From Chamaesiphon minutus PCC 6605 (GTDB lineage: Bacteria > Cyanobacteriota > Cyanobacteriia > Cyanobacteriales > Chamaesiphonaceae), in assembly GCF_000317145.1 (NCBI RefSeq), contig NC_019697.1, positions 4,414,886-4,478,885 on the forward strand: a stretch of DNA of 64,000 nt, in the 5' to 3' direction. Every line of letters starts with the position of its first letter. Within the stretch, counting starts at the first letter, position 1. Shown here piece after piece: positions 25,989 to 36,078 of the stretch. The notes under the pieces are model-generated. The model saw nothing but the letters and a program-made list of their open reading frames with translations. It had not been told where the DNA came from and did not search any database. The position numbers were made by a program, and so were the translations under genes.

Positions 25989-26387
25989 TTACCCATTACC
26001 CTCACGACTAACAAGCGCGACTAAATCTTCAACTTTGCGCATATTAGGATCGCCAGCCAAATAACCGATACCGCGATGTAAATGCAGTCGAAATTGCTGG
26101 GCTAAAATTTCGGGCGTTAGATCGAGTCCATCTCGGTAACACCGCTGCTTGAGTGCGAGAATAGAAATATCTGCCAGCTCCCCAGCGAAGACTTGCCAGC
26201 TCATTTCGAGATTGCTATCGGCGGGAATTGGAATGAGAGATGGAGGTGCTGTCTCTGCCAAAGAGCGATAGAACGCCCAGCGACAGAGGACATTCCAGCG
26301 ATCGATCTTGGTAATCCGTTTGAGTTTTATGAGTTGGTCTTTAGCTGTTTGTGAGAGTTTGATGCTATTTACGGGTGGTTCCATCAT
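25989..26387 (-). CDS. dndE: DndE-like DNA phosphorothioation protein, orphan
   Basis: 132 residues. The sequence IKLSQTAKDQLIKLKRITKI followed by NVLCRWAFYRSLAE and QFRLHLHRGIGYLAGDP matches the cyanobacterial DndE type. DndE works with DndC and DndD (and DndA/IscS) to swap a backbone oxygen for sulphur in DNA, and binds nicked DNA in structural work on E. coli DndE. No dndB, dndC, dndD or dndFGH lies within the 26 kb on one side or 37 kb on the other shown here. It may be a remnant or serve a system elsewhere. Confidence 0.75.
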   Translation of the reverse strand: MMEPPVNSIKLSQTAKDQLIKLKRITKIDRWNVLCRWAFYRSLAETAPPSLIPIPADSNLEMSWQVFAGELADISILALKQRCYRDGLDLTPEILAQQFRLHLHRGIGYLAGDPNMRKVEDLVALVSREGNG

Positions 26388-26448
26388 AAAATAAGTATCG
26401 AAGATCTTAATAATTTGAGATTGGCTCGATTACCCCGCAACTACCACT

Positions 26449-27474
26449 ATGTCCACCATTCAACGCAAAGCCGAACATATTCAGATTTGTTTGGAATCAG
26501 ATGTCCAGTTTAAAACTCAGGGCAGTGGCTTCGATCGGTATCAGTTCAGTCATAGTTGTCTGCCAGAACTAGACTATTCCGAGATCGATCTTACTACCAA
26601 ATTGCTGGGCAAACAGCTCGGTGCGCCGATTTTGATTTCTTCGATGACTGGAGGGACTTTGCAAGCCAAGGAGATCAATTATCGACTGGCAGAAGTGGCG
26701 CAAGAATATAGATTAGCCATGGGTGTCGGTTCTCAACGAGTTGCGATCGAACAACCGCAAGTAGCAAATACTTTTCAAGTGCGCAAGCTTGCCCCAGATA
26801 TCTTATTACTGGCTAATTTGGGAGCCATTCAACTCAATTATCGTTATGGAATTGATGAATGTCTTAAAGCGGTAGAATTATTAGAGGCCGATGCCTTGAT
26901 TTTGCATCTCAATCCCCTTCAGGAGTGCATTCAACCTCATGGGGATACCAATTTTAAGGGATTACTCGATCGAATCGCGATCGTCTGCGAGCGGCTACCC
27001 GTACCAGTAATTATCAAAGAGGTAGGTAATGGGATTTCGGCAGAAATGGCGCATCAATTAATCGTAGCTGGGGCGAGTGGCATTGATGTCGCAGGTGCTG
27101 GCGGTACTTCTTGGGCAAAAGTAGAAAGCGAACGTGCTAAAACCGCCCTCCAACGCCGACTGGGGCAGACTTTTGGCGATTGGGGCATTCCGACGACTGA
27201 ATGTATTACAACAATTCGGCAGCTCGCACCAACTTTACCTCTAATTGCTTCTGGTGGCTTGCGCAATGGGTTAGATGTTGCTAAAGCGATCGCTTTAGGT
27301 GCAGATGTCGCTGGTTTAGCGTTACCATTTCTCCAGGCTGCTGACGAATCGACAATGGCAGTGCGAGAATTAGTTCAAATTTTAATGACAGAAATCCAAA
27401 CAGTATTATTTTGTACGGGTAATGCCAATTTAGCTGCTTTGCAACAAACCAATTGTCTCCACCTGCTGCGGTAA
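26449..27474 (+). CDS. fni: Type 2 isopentenyl-diphosphate delta-isomerase
   Basis: 341 residues. This is the FMN- and NADPH-dependent enzyme that interconverts isopentenyl and dimethylallyl diphosphate for carotenoid, chlorophyll and quinone side chains. FMN and substrate motifs are visible: [80 protein letters not shown] and [20 protein letters not shown]. Length is normal. It is a single gene divergent from dndE. Confidence 0.96.
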   Translation: MSTIQRKAEHIQICLESDVQFKTQGSGFDRYQFSHSCLPELDYSEIDLTTKLLGKQLGAPILISSMTGGTLQAKEINYRLAEVAQEYRLAMGVGSQRVAIEQPQVANTFQVRKLAPDILLLANLGAIQLNYRYGIDECLKAVELLEADALILHLNPLQECIQPHGDTNFKGLLDRIAIVCERLPVPVIIKEVGNGISAEMAHQLIVAGASGIDVAGAGGTSWAKVESERAKTALQRRLGQTFGDWGIPTTECITTIRQLAPTLPLIASGGLRNGLDVAKAIALGADVAGLALPFLQAADESTMAVRELVQILMTEIQTVLFCTGNANLAALQQTNCLHLLR

Positions 27475-27854
27475 TCGCCACAGTCTTTAGTTGTTTATCT
27501 ATCCGAATTGCAAATATCTAATCATCCTTGGCGATCGATTGTATCGATAATGGCACAATTTGGGCACACTAATAATTGCTATGCTGAGTATTAGATCGAT
27601 CGCGGTCGATCTTCCAGATCTCATGTAAAAAATTTTACATCTAATCGATCGCTTAATTACACTGCTCATAACAACAAATAGATCGTCACTTAGATCGCGC
27701 TCGGCTCTCGATCCTTTATCTCTTAACTCGCGCGATCGATCGCCTGTCTCAAATAGTTAAGCCGCACGCACGCCAAGCTCTCAGTCAGCTCGAAAGTCGC
27801 TCCATCAAATTTAGTTTTCTGCTTATCTCTTTTATCTCCTCACACATTTAATCT
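27475..27854. other. Intergenic region upstream of sppA
   Basis: No gene is seen. The stretch is dense in CGATCG sites and includes the dyad ATGTAAAA-AA-TTTTACAT at 27623-27640, which could be a regulator site or a weak promoter element. Confidence 0.4.
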
Positions 27855-29663
27855 ATGCGTCAATTTCTCAAACAAGCCTTAGCTAGTACGATCGGTAGTT
27901 TGCTTGGCTTAACTCTATTTTCAGCAGTTTCGCTCACATTAGTAACCATAACCGTTGGCGCGTTGATTCAGAGTGCAACCAATCGTGAGGCGACTAAAGT
28001 TCCAGAAAAATCGATTTTGACGATCGATTTATCTCGATCGATTGTCGATCTCAATCCTGGTAAAAGTTTACAAGAAACCATCGCTGGCGAATCTACCCGC
28101 GTCACTGAATTAAAATCCATTCTGAATGCGATCGATGCGGCGGCTAAAGATAAACGGATCGTCGCGATTTATTTAGATGGCAGTAGTGGCAAACGCAGCA
28201 ACACGGGTTTTGCCACACTCAAAGAAGTTCGCACCGCACTGGAGCGATTTCGCACCACTGGCAAACAGATAATTGCCTACAATATCGATATGGATAAACG
28301 CGATTATTATCTATCATCGGTTGCCGATCGGATTTTTATCAATCCGATGGGATCTCTAGATGTTAATGGTTTCCGCTCGGAAACTATGTTTTTTAAAAAT
28401 GCTTTTAATAAGTATGGAGTTGGGGTCGAGGTCGTCCGCGTCGGTAAATATAAATCATTTGGTGAAACTTGGTCTTTAGATAAGTTTAGCCCAGAAGCTA
28501 GACAAGAAACTCAACAGTTATTAAATAACCTCTGGAATGATTTCAAAACTTCGATCGGTACCAGCCGCAAACTTACTCCAGAGACACTTCAAAAAATTGC
28601 CGACGAGCGGGGTGTTTTAACAGCCCAACAATCGATCGCTAACAAGTTAGTCGATAAAATTGCTTATCAAGATGAAATCTTGGCACAACTCAAAAAGATT
28701 GGTGCTCCAGATAAAGAAGAGGGCAATGACTATCGGAAAATTAGCGTTAAGGACTATGCTGAAGTTGCCGATCGATCGCCAACAAATTCTAGTAGAAAAA
28801 TTGCCGTACTATATGCCCAAGGAAATATCGTCAGTGGCGAAGGCATTCCCGGACAAATTGGCGGCGATAGTCTCGCTCGACAACTGCGCGAATTACGAGC
28901 CGACAAAGATGTTAAAGCAGTGGTATTACGAGTCAATAGTCCGGGTGGTAGTGCTTTAGCATCCGATATCATCCAACGCGAAGTGCGCCTTTTACAGAAA
29001 AATAAACCCGTAGTCGTTTCGATGGGCGATGTCGCTGCTTCGGGGGGATATTGGATATCTACTTACTCTAATAAAATATTTGCCGAGTCGAATACTATTA
29101 CCGGATCGATCGGCGTAATCGGTATTAACTTCAATTTTCAAAAATTAGCTAATAATAATGGGATCACTTGGGACGTTATCAAAACATCTAAGTTAGCAGA
29201 TAGTACCACTGTCGCTCGTCCGAGTACGCCCCAAGAATTAGCAATTTCCCAACAGCGTGTCAACGATATTTATGATGATTTTCTCAATAAAGTTGCTGAA
29301 TCTCGGAAACTACCAAAACAAAAGGTTGCTGAAATCGCCCAGGGAAGAGTTTGGTCGGGAGTCGATGCTAAAAAAGTCGGCTTGGTAGATGCTATTGGCG
29401 GTCTAAACGACGCGATCGCGTATGCGGCTGAAACTGCAAAACTAGGTAAAGATTGGGAGCTAGAAGAATATCCCGAAGTTGAAGGTTGGGACGAGAAAAT
29501 ACTCAAACAAATTGGCGGTGGTAAAGATGCCCAACTCTTGCAAAATCAAGATCCTCTGACGGCAGAATTAATTAAGGTTAAAAACGAATTAAGTGTTTTG
29601 AAAAGCTTTAACGATCCCAATCATGTTTACGTCCGCTTGCCATTTAATTTTAATCTAGATTAA
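27855..29663 (+). CDS. sppA: Signal peptide peptidase SppA, 67K type
   Basis: 602 residues, the long tandem-domain form. An N-terminal membrane anchor (about 10-40, TIGSLLGLTLFSAVSLTLVT) is followed by two ClpP-like domains. The catalytic Lys lies in VVRVGKYKSFGETWSLDKFS (about 199) and the catalytic Ser in GDVAASGGYWISTYSNKIFA (about 395). Family members cleave leftover signal peptides at the membrane; in Synechocystis an SppA is tied to light acclimation and phycobilisome breakdown, so a similar role is possible. Confidence 0.95.
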   Translation: MRQFLKQALASTIGSLLGLTLFSAVSLTLVTITVGALIQSATNREATKVPEKSILTIDLSRSIVDLNPGKSLQETIAGESTRVTELKSILNAIDAAAKDKRIVAIYLDGSSGKRSNTGFATLKEVRTALERFRTTGKQIIAYNIDMDKRDYYLSSVADRIFINPMGSLDVNGFRSETMFFKNAFNKYGVGVEVVRVGKYKSFGETWSLDKFSPEARQETQQLLNNLWNDFKTSIGTSRKLTPETLQKIADERGVLTAQQSIANKLVDKIAYQDEILAQLKKIGAPDKEEGNDYRKISVKDYAEVADRSPTNSSRKIAVLYAQGNIVSGEGIPGQIGGDSLARQLRELRADKDVKAVVLRVNSPGGSALASDIIQREVRLLQKNKPVVVSMGDVAASGGYWISTYSNKIFAESNTITGSIGVIGINFNFQKLANNNGITWDVIKTSKLADSTTVARPSTPQELAISQQRVNDIYDDFLNKVAESRKLPKQKVAEIAQGRVWSGVDAKKVGLVDAIGGLNDAIAYAAETAKLGKDWELEEYPEVEGWDEKILKQIGGGKDAQLLQNQDPLTAELIKVKNELSVLKSFNDPNHVYVRLPFNFNLD

Positions 29664-29717
29664 GTGGAAATTGGCTCGCTCTATTTACCAAGAGTATGGA
29701 ACAGCATATAACTCTAT

Positions 29718-30665
29718 TTACGATCCAATAGAACGAGAGCTGCGCAAGCGCAGTCTGCGTACCCACCACCATAGTCCAGTCAATGCGATTAATAATGGCA
29801 CCCCTACTAAATAGCGAGCGTCAGAGCGCATAAACTCTTGATAACTCCCAATCAACCAATCGCCGCCAAACAACGCAATCGTCGCACCACAGGCGATCGA
29901 AGGCCCAAACGGAAGCGGTTGGATCAGTTTATTGGCACCCGCTTTGATGCCGCCACTTTTGAACGTCGAATAGCCAGCAACGACAACGAAACCGACGATC
30001 GCCAGCACCGCAGCCACTCCAGCGGTAAGGAGTATGACCTTCCAGTTCGACCAAGCTCCAATCATCGCTAATAGCTTGGCATCGCCACCACCTTGAGCCG
30101 ACCTACCCATCATCATGCTCCCGACGATCGCGATCGTATCGTAAAGCCAGATACCTAGCACCATCGCCAGAATACCTTGAATTAAAGATTCGCGCAGACC
30201 GATAATTGAATGGTTATTATCGAGATAGCCAACGACGATCTGAAATACTAACCCCAACACCAACCCAGATTGTGTCAGCGGATTGGGTAATGTCATTGTA
30301 TCCAAGTCGATCAGCGTTAGTGCAAATAACCAACACATCAACAAAAAATAGCCCAACGTCTGGATCGTGAGGCCGAAATGGTTGTAGATCAGGACAAAAA
30401 TTATCGCAGTTATCGTCTCGACGATCGGATAACGCGGTGCGATTGGCGTATGACAGTGACGACATTTGCCGCGCAATAATAACCATCCCAAGATGGGGAT
30501 ATTTTCGCCCATGCCTAACTGATGAAAGCATTTGGGACATCGAGATGGCGGCCACATTACCGAGAGGCCAGCCGGGACGCGATACACAACCACATTGAGG
30601 AAGCTACCGATCGCCGCACCCAACCAAAATACAATTACTTGAACACTCGTGTCATAAATATTCAC
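29718..30665 (-). CDS. pilD: Prepilin peptidase / N-methyltransferase
   Basis: 315 residues from a GTG. The N-terminal methylase region has the four-cysteine pattern CPKCFHQL…CRHCHTP. The peptidase aspartates are in ALTLIDLDTMTLPNPL and GGGDAKLLAMIGAW. Eight or so membrane helices fit the family. PilD trims the leader of type IV pilins and methylates the new N-terminus, needed for phototactic motility and competence in cyanobacteria. No pilin genes adjoin it. Confidence 0.95.
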   Translation of the reverse strand: MNIYDTSVQVIVFWLGAAIGSFLNVVVYRVPAGLSVMWPPSRCPKCFHQLGMGENIPILGWLLLRGKCRHCHTPIAPRYPIVETITAIIFVLIYNHFGLTIQTLGYFLLMCWLFALTLIDLDTMTLPNPLTQSGLVLGLVFQIVVGYLDNNHSIIGLRESLIQGILAMVLGIWLYDTIAIVGSMMMGRSAQGGGDAKLLAMIGAWSNWKVILLTAGVAAVLAIVGFVVVAGYSTFKSGGIKAGANKLIQPLPFGPSIACGATIALFGGDWLIGSYQEFMRSDARYLVGVPLLIALTGLWWWVRRLRLRSSRSIGS

Positions 30666-30850
30666 TGCTACGATCGTCTGCCAGTGGCTGTAGAGATAGA
30701 GAACCTAGATCTATAGTTCCCCAGCAGCAGCGGCAATGCTCTAAATTGTCAGACATTTAACTTACTAATCGAGAGAAGGTAGAAGGCAGAACTAAATTTT
30801 TAATCTAGGTGCTGAGTAGCTTATGACCTTCGCAAACGACTAGATCGCGC

Positions 30851-31084
30851 CTAATGAGGATCGTTTTCTAATTGCTCGACCGAGATGAAATTTTCTTCGG
30901 GTAACAGGATCGGATAGCTGCTGAAAATTAATTTACCGCGATGGCTGAGTTTATCAATGGCGACCCCAATTGGCTGTCGCCGTCGTTCTCGATCGGGGTT
31001 AATCTGACAATAGAAGCTATAGATATCTTTGGCAGCTCTAAGGAGAGCGGGATCGTATAATCTAGTAGAATCGGGCTGGGGCAT
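30851..31084 (-). CDS. Small hypothetical protein
   Basis: 77 residues from the ATG of MPQPDSTRLYDPALLRAAKD; a TTG 26 codons upstream (31162) could extend it. The protein is soluble and mildly basic in the middle (CQINPDRERRRQPIGVAIDK) with no recognised domain. It lies alone between pilD and leuB. Support is codon use and a closed frame only. Confidence 0.5.
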   Translation of the reverse strand: MPQPDSTRLYDPALLRAAKDIYSFYCQINPDRERRRQPIGVAIDKLSHRGKLIFSSYPILLPEENFISVEQLENDPH

Positions 31085-31262
31085 CGAAGTAGCTTTGGGC
31101 GGCGCAATCGTAAACACAGTTGTTAATTTTCCTAAAATTATGCTCGGACATTTTAAGAGCAATCGGGTTGAGTTGCCGATCTATTGTTAAGAATCGCAAA
31201 ACTCGTTCTCGCTGGAGCCGCGCTTCTCTGTCGTAGAGCATCGACGACCGCCCTCAACTAGA

Positions 31263-32351
31263 TTAGGATCTTGCTAGGGCTTCAATTAAGACGCGACCCA
31301 TCTCCCGACAGCCTACTGCGGTCATACCTGCTGACATAATATCACCAGTTCTGTAACCCAGATCCAAAACTTTTAAAACCGCGCTCTCAATGCGATCGGC
31401 AGCTTTAGGCTGATGTAGTCCATAACGTAATAGCATTGCGGTACTCAGCACTTGTGCCAAGGGATTTGCTTTATCTTGCCCAGCGATATCTGGAGCCGAA
31501 CCGTGGACTGGTTCAAAGACACCCAACCCAGTCGCACCCAAACTAGCTGAAGGTAACATGCCGATACTACCTGTTAACATGGCAGCAGCATCGGAGAGAA
31601 TATCGCCGAATAGATTGCTAGTAACGATCGTATCGAATTGTTTGGGCGCACGGACTAGCTGCATCGCGGCATTGTCTACATACATGTGCGTCAGTTCGAC
31701 ATCGGGATAATCTTTGGCCATCGCCGTGACTCGATCGCGCCATAATTGGGAGACTTCTAGCACGTTGGCTTTATCTACCGAACATAACTTTTTAGTCCGT
31801 TTTTGGGCGGTTTCAAAGCCGACTTTCGCAATCCGATCGATCTCGCTCTCGGTATATGCCATCGTATTGACACCCCGTTTCTCCCCTGTCTCTGTGGTAA
31901 ATATCCCCTTGGGTTCGCCAAAATAGACGCCGCCAGTCAATTCTCTGACTACCATAATATCCACCCCTTCAACTACCTCTCGCTTGAGGGTAGAAGCATC
32001 GATAAGCTGGGGTAAAATCGCCGCAGGTCTTAAATTGGCAAATAACCCCAGACCCGCTCTCAACCCCAATAAACCCGTCTCTGGCCGCAGATGGCGGGGC
32101 AGATTGTCCCACTGATAACCGCCGATAGCCGCGAGCAAAACGCCATCGCTCTGCTTGCAAGCATCCAAAGTGGCTGCTGGCAAAGGTTCTCCCGTTGCTT
32201 CGATCGCCGCCCCCCCGATTAGAGCCGTAGTAAATTCAAAACTTAGACCCTCTTGTTTGGCTACAACTTCTAGTACCTCTACAGCTACCGCCATAATTTC
32301 GGGGCCGATGCCATCCCCAGGTAAAAGTGTGATGAGATAAGTTTGAGTCAT
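31263..32351 (-). CDS. leuB: 3-isopropylmalate dehydrogenase
   Basis: 362 residues from the ATG of [20 protein letters not shown]; a GTG eight codons upstream is less likely. Motifs of the NAD-dependent decarboxylating dehydrogenases are complete: [43 protein letters not shown] and [20 protein letters not shown]. LeuB makes 2-oxoisocaproate in leucine synthesis. No other leu gene is near, as is usual in cyanobacteria. A period-7 TAGTGGA repeat lies about 50 bp upstream of the start. Confidence 0.97.
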   Translation of the reverse strand: MTQTYLITLLPGDGIGPEIMAVAVEVLEVVAKQEGLSFEFTTALIGGAAIEATGEPLPAATLDACKQSDGVLLAAIGGYQWDNLPRHLRPETGLLGLRAGLGLFANLRPAAILPQLIDASTLKREVVEGVDIMVVRELTGGVYFGEPKGIFTTETGEKRGVNTMAYTESEIDRIAKVGFETAQKRTKKLCSVDKANVLEVSQLWRDRVTAMAKDYPDVELTHMYVDNAAMQLVRAPKQFDTIVTSNLFGDILSDAAAMLTGSIGMLPSASLGATGLGVFEPVHGSAPDIAGQDKANPLAQVLSTAMLLRYGLHQPKAADRIESAVLKVLDLGYRTGDIMSAGMTAVGCREMGRVLIEALARS

Positions 32352-32401
32352 AGTCCTTGCCTTGCGATCGAACACTAGATATTTTACTGGCGATCGGGGC
32401 T

Positions 32402-32435
32402 TAGTGGATAGTGAATAGTGGATAGTGGGTAGTGG
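32402..32435. repeat. Short tandem heptamer repeat (TAGTGGA-type)
   Basis: About five imperfect copies of TAGTGGA/TAGTGAA/TAGTGGG occur in 34 bp upstream of leuB. It belongs to the class of short tandemly repeated repetitive sequences known from cyanobacteria. Confidence 0.75.
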
Positions 32436-32562
32436 TAGTGAAACACTAAAATAATCTCATTGCGATCGAGATTTTATATTATGCGTCGCGAATCGATCGA
32501 GTATCATAATTCGATCGCTGCTGAATTTGTGTAGATTTTATTGCTTAGCCTTCAACCGCCGC

Positions 32563-32762
32563 CGATTGAAATCGGGGCTAATGCTACAAAGTCTGCCTGC
32601 GCGGACTAGATAACTTAGTCCGCGCAGCGGCTCGCGCTCGTCGGGATTCCCGACGGTTTGCGGATGCAACCACGCGGAGGTTCCTTCCGCATGTGTTGCA
32701 CCAAGCGAGACAAGACAGGCGGACTTCACTTGCGCGTGCGGCGATTTCAATCGCGCGGAAAT
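32563..32762. repeat. Composite palindromic interspersed repeat, copy 2
   Basis: The element starts CGCCGATTGAAATCGGGGCT and ends GGCGATTTCAATCG, so its ends are inverted. Inside it carries AAGTCTGCCTGCGCGGACTA, a TCGTCGGGATTCCCGACGG hairpin also seen near 52024, and the GCGGATGCAACCA module also seen near 21388. It is modular, non-coding and foldable. Confidence 0.7.
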
Positions 32763-32781
32763 CTCACGATATTCCTAGCAT

Positions 32782-33150
32782 TTACACAGATTTCGACTCG
32801 ATCCTCTTAAGCCGTCGTTTCAATGCCGCACCACCACCTAAACCCATCAAAGTCCAGAAGATCTTCACAGGTTCGGGTACGGTTGTCGCTGAAGCTGCGG
32901 TTCCATCAAATTGAACTTCTGACAAACCAGCTAGAGGTCTACCAGCACCATTGTTACTTAATACATCGAACCCGATCTCGACTTTATCCATTTTCGATCG
33001 CCTTGGATCTAAGTGCCTGCCTATAACGGTTACAGCGGGTTGGACTTTTTGAATATCAACTGTTTTTCTCGATCTGTGAAAAGTCAGTTCGATTTCGCAG
33101 GTCTGGGAGCCAGTCTCAAACAGTAAGGTTTTAAATGGATAAAGTCGAGC
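32782..33150 (-). pseudogene. C-terminal remnant of a PEP-CTERM protein
   Basis: The frame is open from after a stop at 33151-33153 to 32782 but has no plausible early start. The residues include FETGSQTCEIELTFHRSRKT, then MDKVEIGFDVLSNNGAG. It ends with a PEP-CTERM sorting signal: VPEPVKIFWTLMGLGGGAA followed by KRRLKR. PEP-CTERM proteins are exported and processed by exosortase. The signal peptide and N-terminal part are missing, so this is probably a broken gene. A shorter start at Met (32991) would give only 69 residues. Confidence 0.6.
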
Positions 33151-33288
33151 TTACCACTGTAGAAATCGATCGATAGTCAGAATCTAAATTTCCCGATTAA
33201 CTCGATCGACGGTTAGCACTACCGTAATAACACGCCATCGGGCGCGATCGAACGATCGGATAATTGCATTACTGACGAGTGCCATCAT

Positions 33289-34635
33289 TTGCTAAAGATC
33301 GTGCCACAACAACCAGAATCTTCGACACCCGAGCCTCAAGCAGACAATCCGGCTACAGCACAGAATAAGTCTACAATTGCAGGTTTGACCGATCGACTGG
33401 CTGGTGGCTGGCAACAGGCGACAAATAAAGCGATGCAAATTTTGCCTGTAGATCGAGCCGCACAGACTGTGGGGAAATGGTTTAGCGTCGATGAAACTCA
33501 AGTAGCCGAGATTTTGGCTACCGTGCGCGCGCAATTGCCGACTACAGAGGCTTTGTTGATTGGCAAACCTCAAGCAGGCAAAAGTTCGATCGTGCGAGGA
33601 TTGACGGGAGTATCGGCAGAAATTGTCGGGCAGGGTTTTCGTCCGCATACGCAATCGACCGCGCGGTATAATTATCCTTCGAGCGAACTGCCATTATTAG
33701 TCTTTACCGATACGGTCGGATTGGGCGATGTCGATCGCGATACCAATAGTCTGATCCAAGAACTGATCGGCGATCTGGAAACGGAAACTAATCGTCCGCG
33801 TATTATCATTCTGACAGTCAAAATCAATGATTTTGCGATCGATACGATCCGCCAGATAGCCAGCGAATTACGCCAAAAATACCCGCAGATTCCTTGTCTG
33901 CTAGCAGTGACTTGTCTGCACGAAATTTATCCCCCTACTCAACTCGATCATCCCGAAGAACCCACCAGTATCGAACCTGTCGATCGAGCCTTCACAGCCA
34001 TTCAGCAAGCATTTACAGGGTTATTCGATCGGGCGGTGCTAATTGACTTTACTTTAGCTGAGGACGGCTATACGCCCGAATTTTATGGCTTAGAGGCGAT
34101 GCGGACAGCCTTAGCCGATTTATTGCCCGAAGCGGAATCGCGAGCGATGTCTCAACTGCTCGAAGCGGGTACGGCTACTCAGGATGCCGAAGGTAATAAA
34201 CTCGGCAATATCTATCGCGATGTCGCGCGTCGTTATATTTTACCTTGCGCGATCGCGGCTGGTACTGTTGCCGCAATTCCGTTACCTTTTGCCGATTTAC
34301 CCGTACTGACTGCCATTCAAGTCTCGATGGTGGGGTTATTGGGTAAATTATACGGTCAAACTCTAACTCCATCCCAAGCAGGAGGCGTCGTTAGCGCGAT
34401 CGCAGGTGGTTTTGTCGCGCAATTAGTCGCCAGACAGTTGATTAAATTTATTCCTGGGTTTGGTAGTATTATTTCGGCATCTTGGGCGGCGGCGTATACA
34501 GTGGCATTGGGTGAAGGTGCCTGTGTCTATTTCGGCGATTTGATGGGGGGCAAAAAACCCGATCCACAACAGATTCAAGCAGTAATGGCAGAAGCTTTTA
34601 GTAGTGCCAAGCAGCAGTTTAATGTTAGTCGTTAG
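33289..34635 (+). CDS. P-loop GTPase with C-terminal DUF697-like membrane region
   Basis: 448 residues from a TTG at 33289 (a GTG four codons on is an alternative; no ATG is available). The Era/dynamin-like G domain has P-loop GKPQAGKSSIVRGLTG (about residue 93) and switch II FTDTVGLGDVD. G4 is not clear. The C-terminal third is Gly/Ala-rich and hydrophobic (AAIPLPFADLPVLTAIQVSM, GGVVSAIAGGFVAQLVARQL), like the DUF697 region that docks such GTPases on membranes. Function is unknown. The kinase gene follows within 60 bp, so co-expression is likely. Confidence 0.8.
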   Translation: MLKIVPQQPESSTPEPQADNPATAQNKSTIAGLTDRLAGGWQQATNKAMQILPVDRAAQTVGKWFSVDETQVAEILATVRAQLPTTEALLIGKPQAGKSSIVRGLTGVSAEIVGQGFRPHTQSTARYNYPSSELPLLVFTDTVGLGDVDRDTNSLIQELIGDLETETNRPRIIILTVKINDFAIDTIRQIASELRQKYPQIPCLLAVTCLHEIYPPTQLDHPEEPTSIEPVDRAFTAIQQAFTGLFDRAVLIDFTLAEDGYTPEFYGLEAMRTALADLLPEAESRAMSQLLEAGTATQDAEGNKLGNIYRDVARRYILPCAIAAGTVAAIPLPFADLPVLTAIQVSMVGLLGKLYGQTLTPSQAGGVVSAIAGGFVAQLVARQLIKFIPGFGSIISASWAAAYTVALGEGACVYFGDLMGGKKPDPQQIQAVMAEAFSSAKQQFNVSR

Positions 34636-34692
34636 TCGATGTCGCTCGTCGTGGGGAATGGGTATATTAGATAGAGTGTGGCGATCGAATCT

Positions 34693-36075
34693 ATGCAAAA
34701 TTCAAACGCAGAAATTATCGGGCAAGTTTTATGCGATCGCTATCAGATCGAAAAACAGTTAGGACAAAAGACTGGTAGACGCACCTTCCTAGCGATCGAT
34801 CTTCAGACAGAATCGCCTGTGGTCATCAAATTACTGATTTTTAATAATGAGTTTATTTGGGAGGATCTCAAGTTATTCGAGCGGGAAGCCGAAACCCTCA
34901 AGCATCTCGAGCTACCCGCGATTCCGCGCTATCTAGACTACTTTGAATTTGACTTGCCAAACCTTAAAGGTTTCGCCCTCGTGCAAACCTATATCGACGC
35001 GCCATCGCTCGAAGAAGTAGTTAGTTCGGGCAGACGTTTTACCGAGGGCGAATTACAAGAATTTGCAGCATCGATGCTCGATATTCTCGACTATCTGCAC
35101 TCACTCCAACCGCCAGTCATTCATCGCGATATTAAGCCGAGTAATATTCTCCTCTCTAATCGATCGGGTAATAGTATTGGGGAAGTCTATCTGGTTGATT
35201 TTGGCTCGGTACAAAATGTGGCTGCGAAAGATGGCGGCACGATGACGGTGGTGGGGACTTATGGTTATATGCCGATGGAACAATTTGGCGGTAAAACTGT
35301 GCCAGCATCGGATCTTTATAGTTTGGGTGCAACTTTAATTTACACGATCGCGGGTACACATCCAGCCGATTTGCCCCAAGATGATGGCAAAATTCAGCTA
35401 CCAGTTAATAACCTTAGCAAAAGTTGGCGGCGGTGGGTGGAGACAATGACTGAAGTCAGTCTCAAAAAACGTTTTCCTGACGTAATTAAGGCAAAATTAG
35501 CATTAGATCGATTGGGAGAACCAGAGGCTATTGTTAGACAAAAGCCTTATGGTAGTAAGATCGCTTTAATTAAAAATCCAGATCGAATCGAGATTGTTAT
35601 TCCCGATCGACGGTTTCCGATTATGTGGGGTACAGCGATTGCTCTGAGCATATTTTTTATGCCGATCGTTAGTATAACGTTGAGTGTAATGGTCGCCAAA
35701 ATACTGGGTAGCTCTTTAACATTGTTTTTTGCTTATCAACTAGTACCATCTCTTCCATTCATTTATAATTTCACTTATTATTTCTGTGGCAAGCTACATT
35801 TACAGATCGATGACAACGAAGTTAAGTTTCACAAAACATTGTTCGGTCTAAAAGTTGGTAGACAAATACCTAGTAGCCCTCGCTCAAAGATTGATAAACT
35901 TACTTATAATATACATAATCGGACGAGAAGTAAAAAGAAAATATCACTTCTACTTAGAGAGATTGTTATTCGTGCTGGTGTTAGAGAGTATCGAATTCAT
36001 AGTAGCAGCGAAGCTGAATGCGAATGGCTGCTGGCAGAATTAAGTGAATGGATAAATCTACCAGTTAGTAAATAA
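34693..36075 (+). CDS. Serine/threonine protein kinase with C-terminal membrane domain
   Basis: 460 residues from the ATG at 34693 (a GTG five codons earlier is an alternative). Kinase motifs: VVIKLL (ATP-binding Lys), VIHRDIKPSNILL catalytic loop, VDFGS metal-binding loop, VGTYGYMPMEQFG activation segment and ASDLYSLGATLIY. The glycine-rich loop (LGQKTGRRTF) is atypical. About residues 310-365 hold two membrane helices, followed by a PH-like soluble tail. It is one of the short cyanobacterial Hanks-type kinases. The SDR gene starts three bases after the stop. Confidence 0.92.
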   Translation: MQNSNAEIIGQVLCDRYQIEKQLGQKTGRRTFLAIDLQTESPVVIKLLIFNNEFIWEDLKLFEREAETLKHLELPAIPRYLDYFEFDLPNLKGFALVQTYIDAPSLEEVVSSGRRFTEGELQEFAASMLDILDYLHSLQPPVIHRDIKPSNILLSNRSGNSIGEVYLVDFGSVQNVAAKDGGTMTVVGTYGYMPMEQFGGKTVPASDLYSLGATLIYTIAGTHPADLPQDDGKIQLPVNNLSKSWRRWVETMTEVSLKKRFPDVIKAKLALDRLGEPEAIVRQKPYGSKIALIKNPDRIEIVIPDRRFPIMWGTAIALSIFFMPIVSITLSVMVAKILGSSLTLFFAYQLVPSLPFIYNFTYYFCGKLHLQIDDNEVKFHKTLFGLKVGRQIPSSPRSKIDKLTYNIHNRTRSKKKISLLLREIVIRAGVREYRIHSSSEAECEWLLAELSEWINLPVSK

Positions 36076-36078
36076 CTA

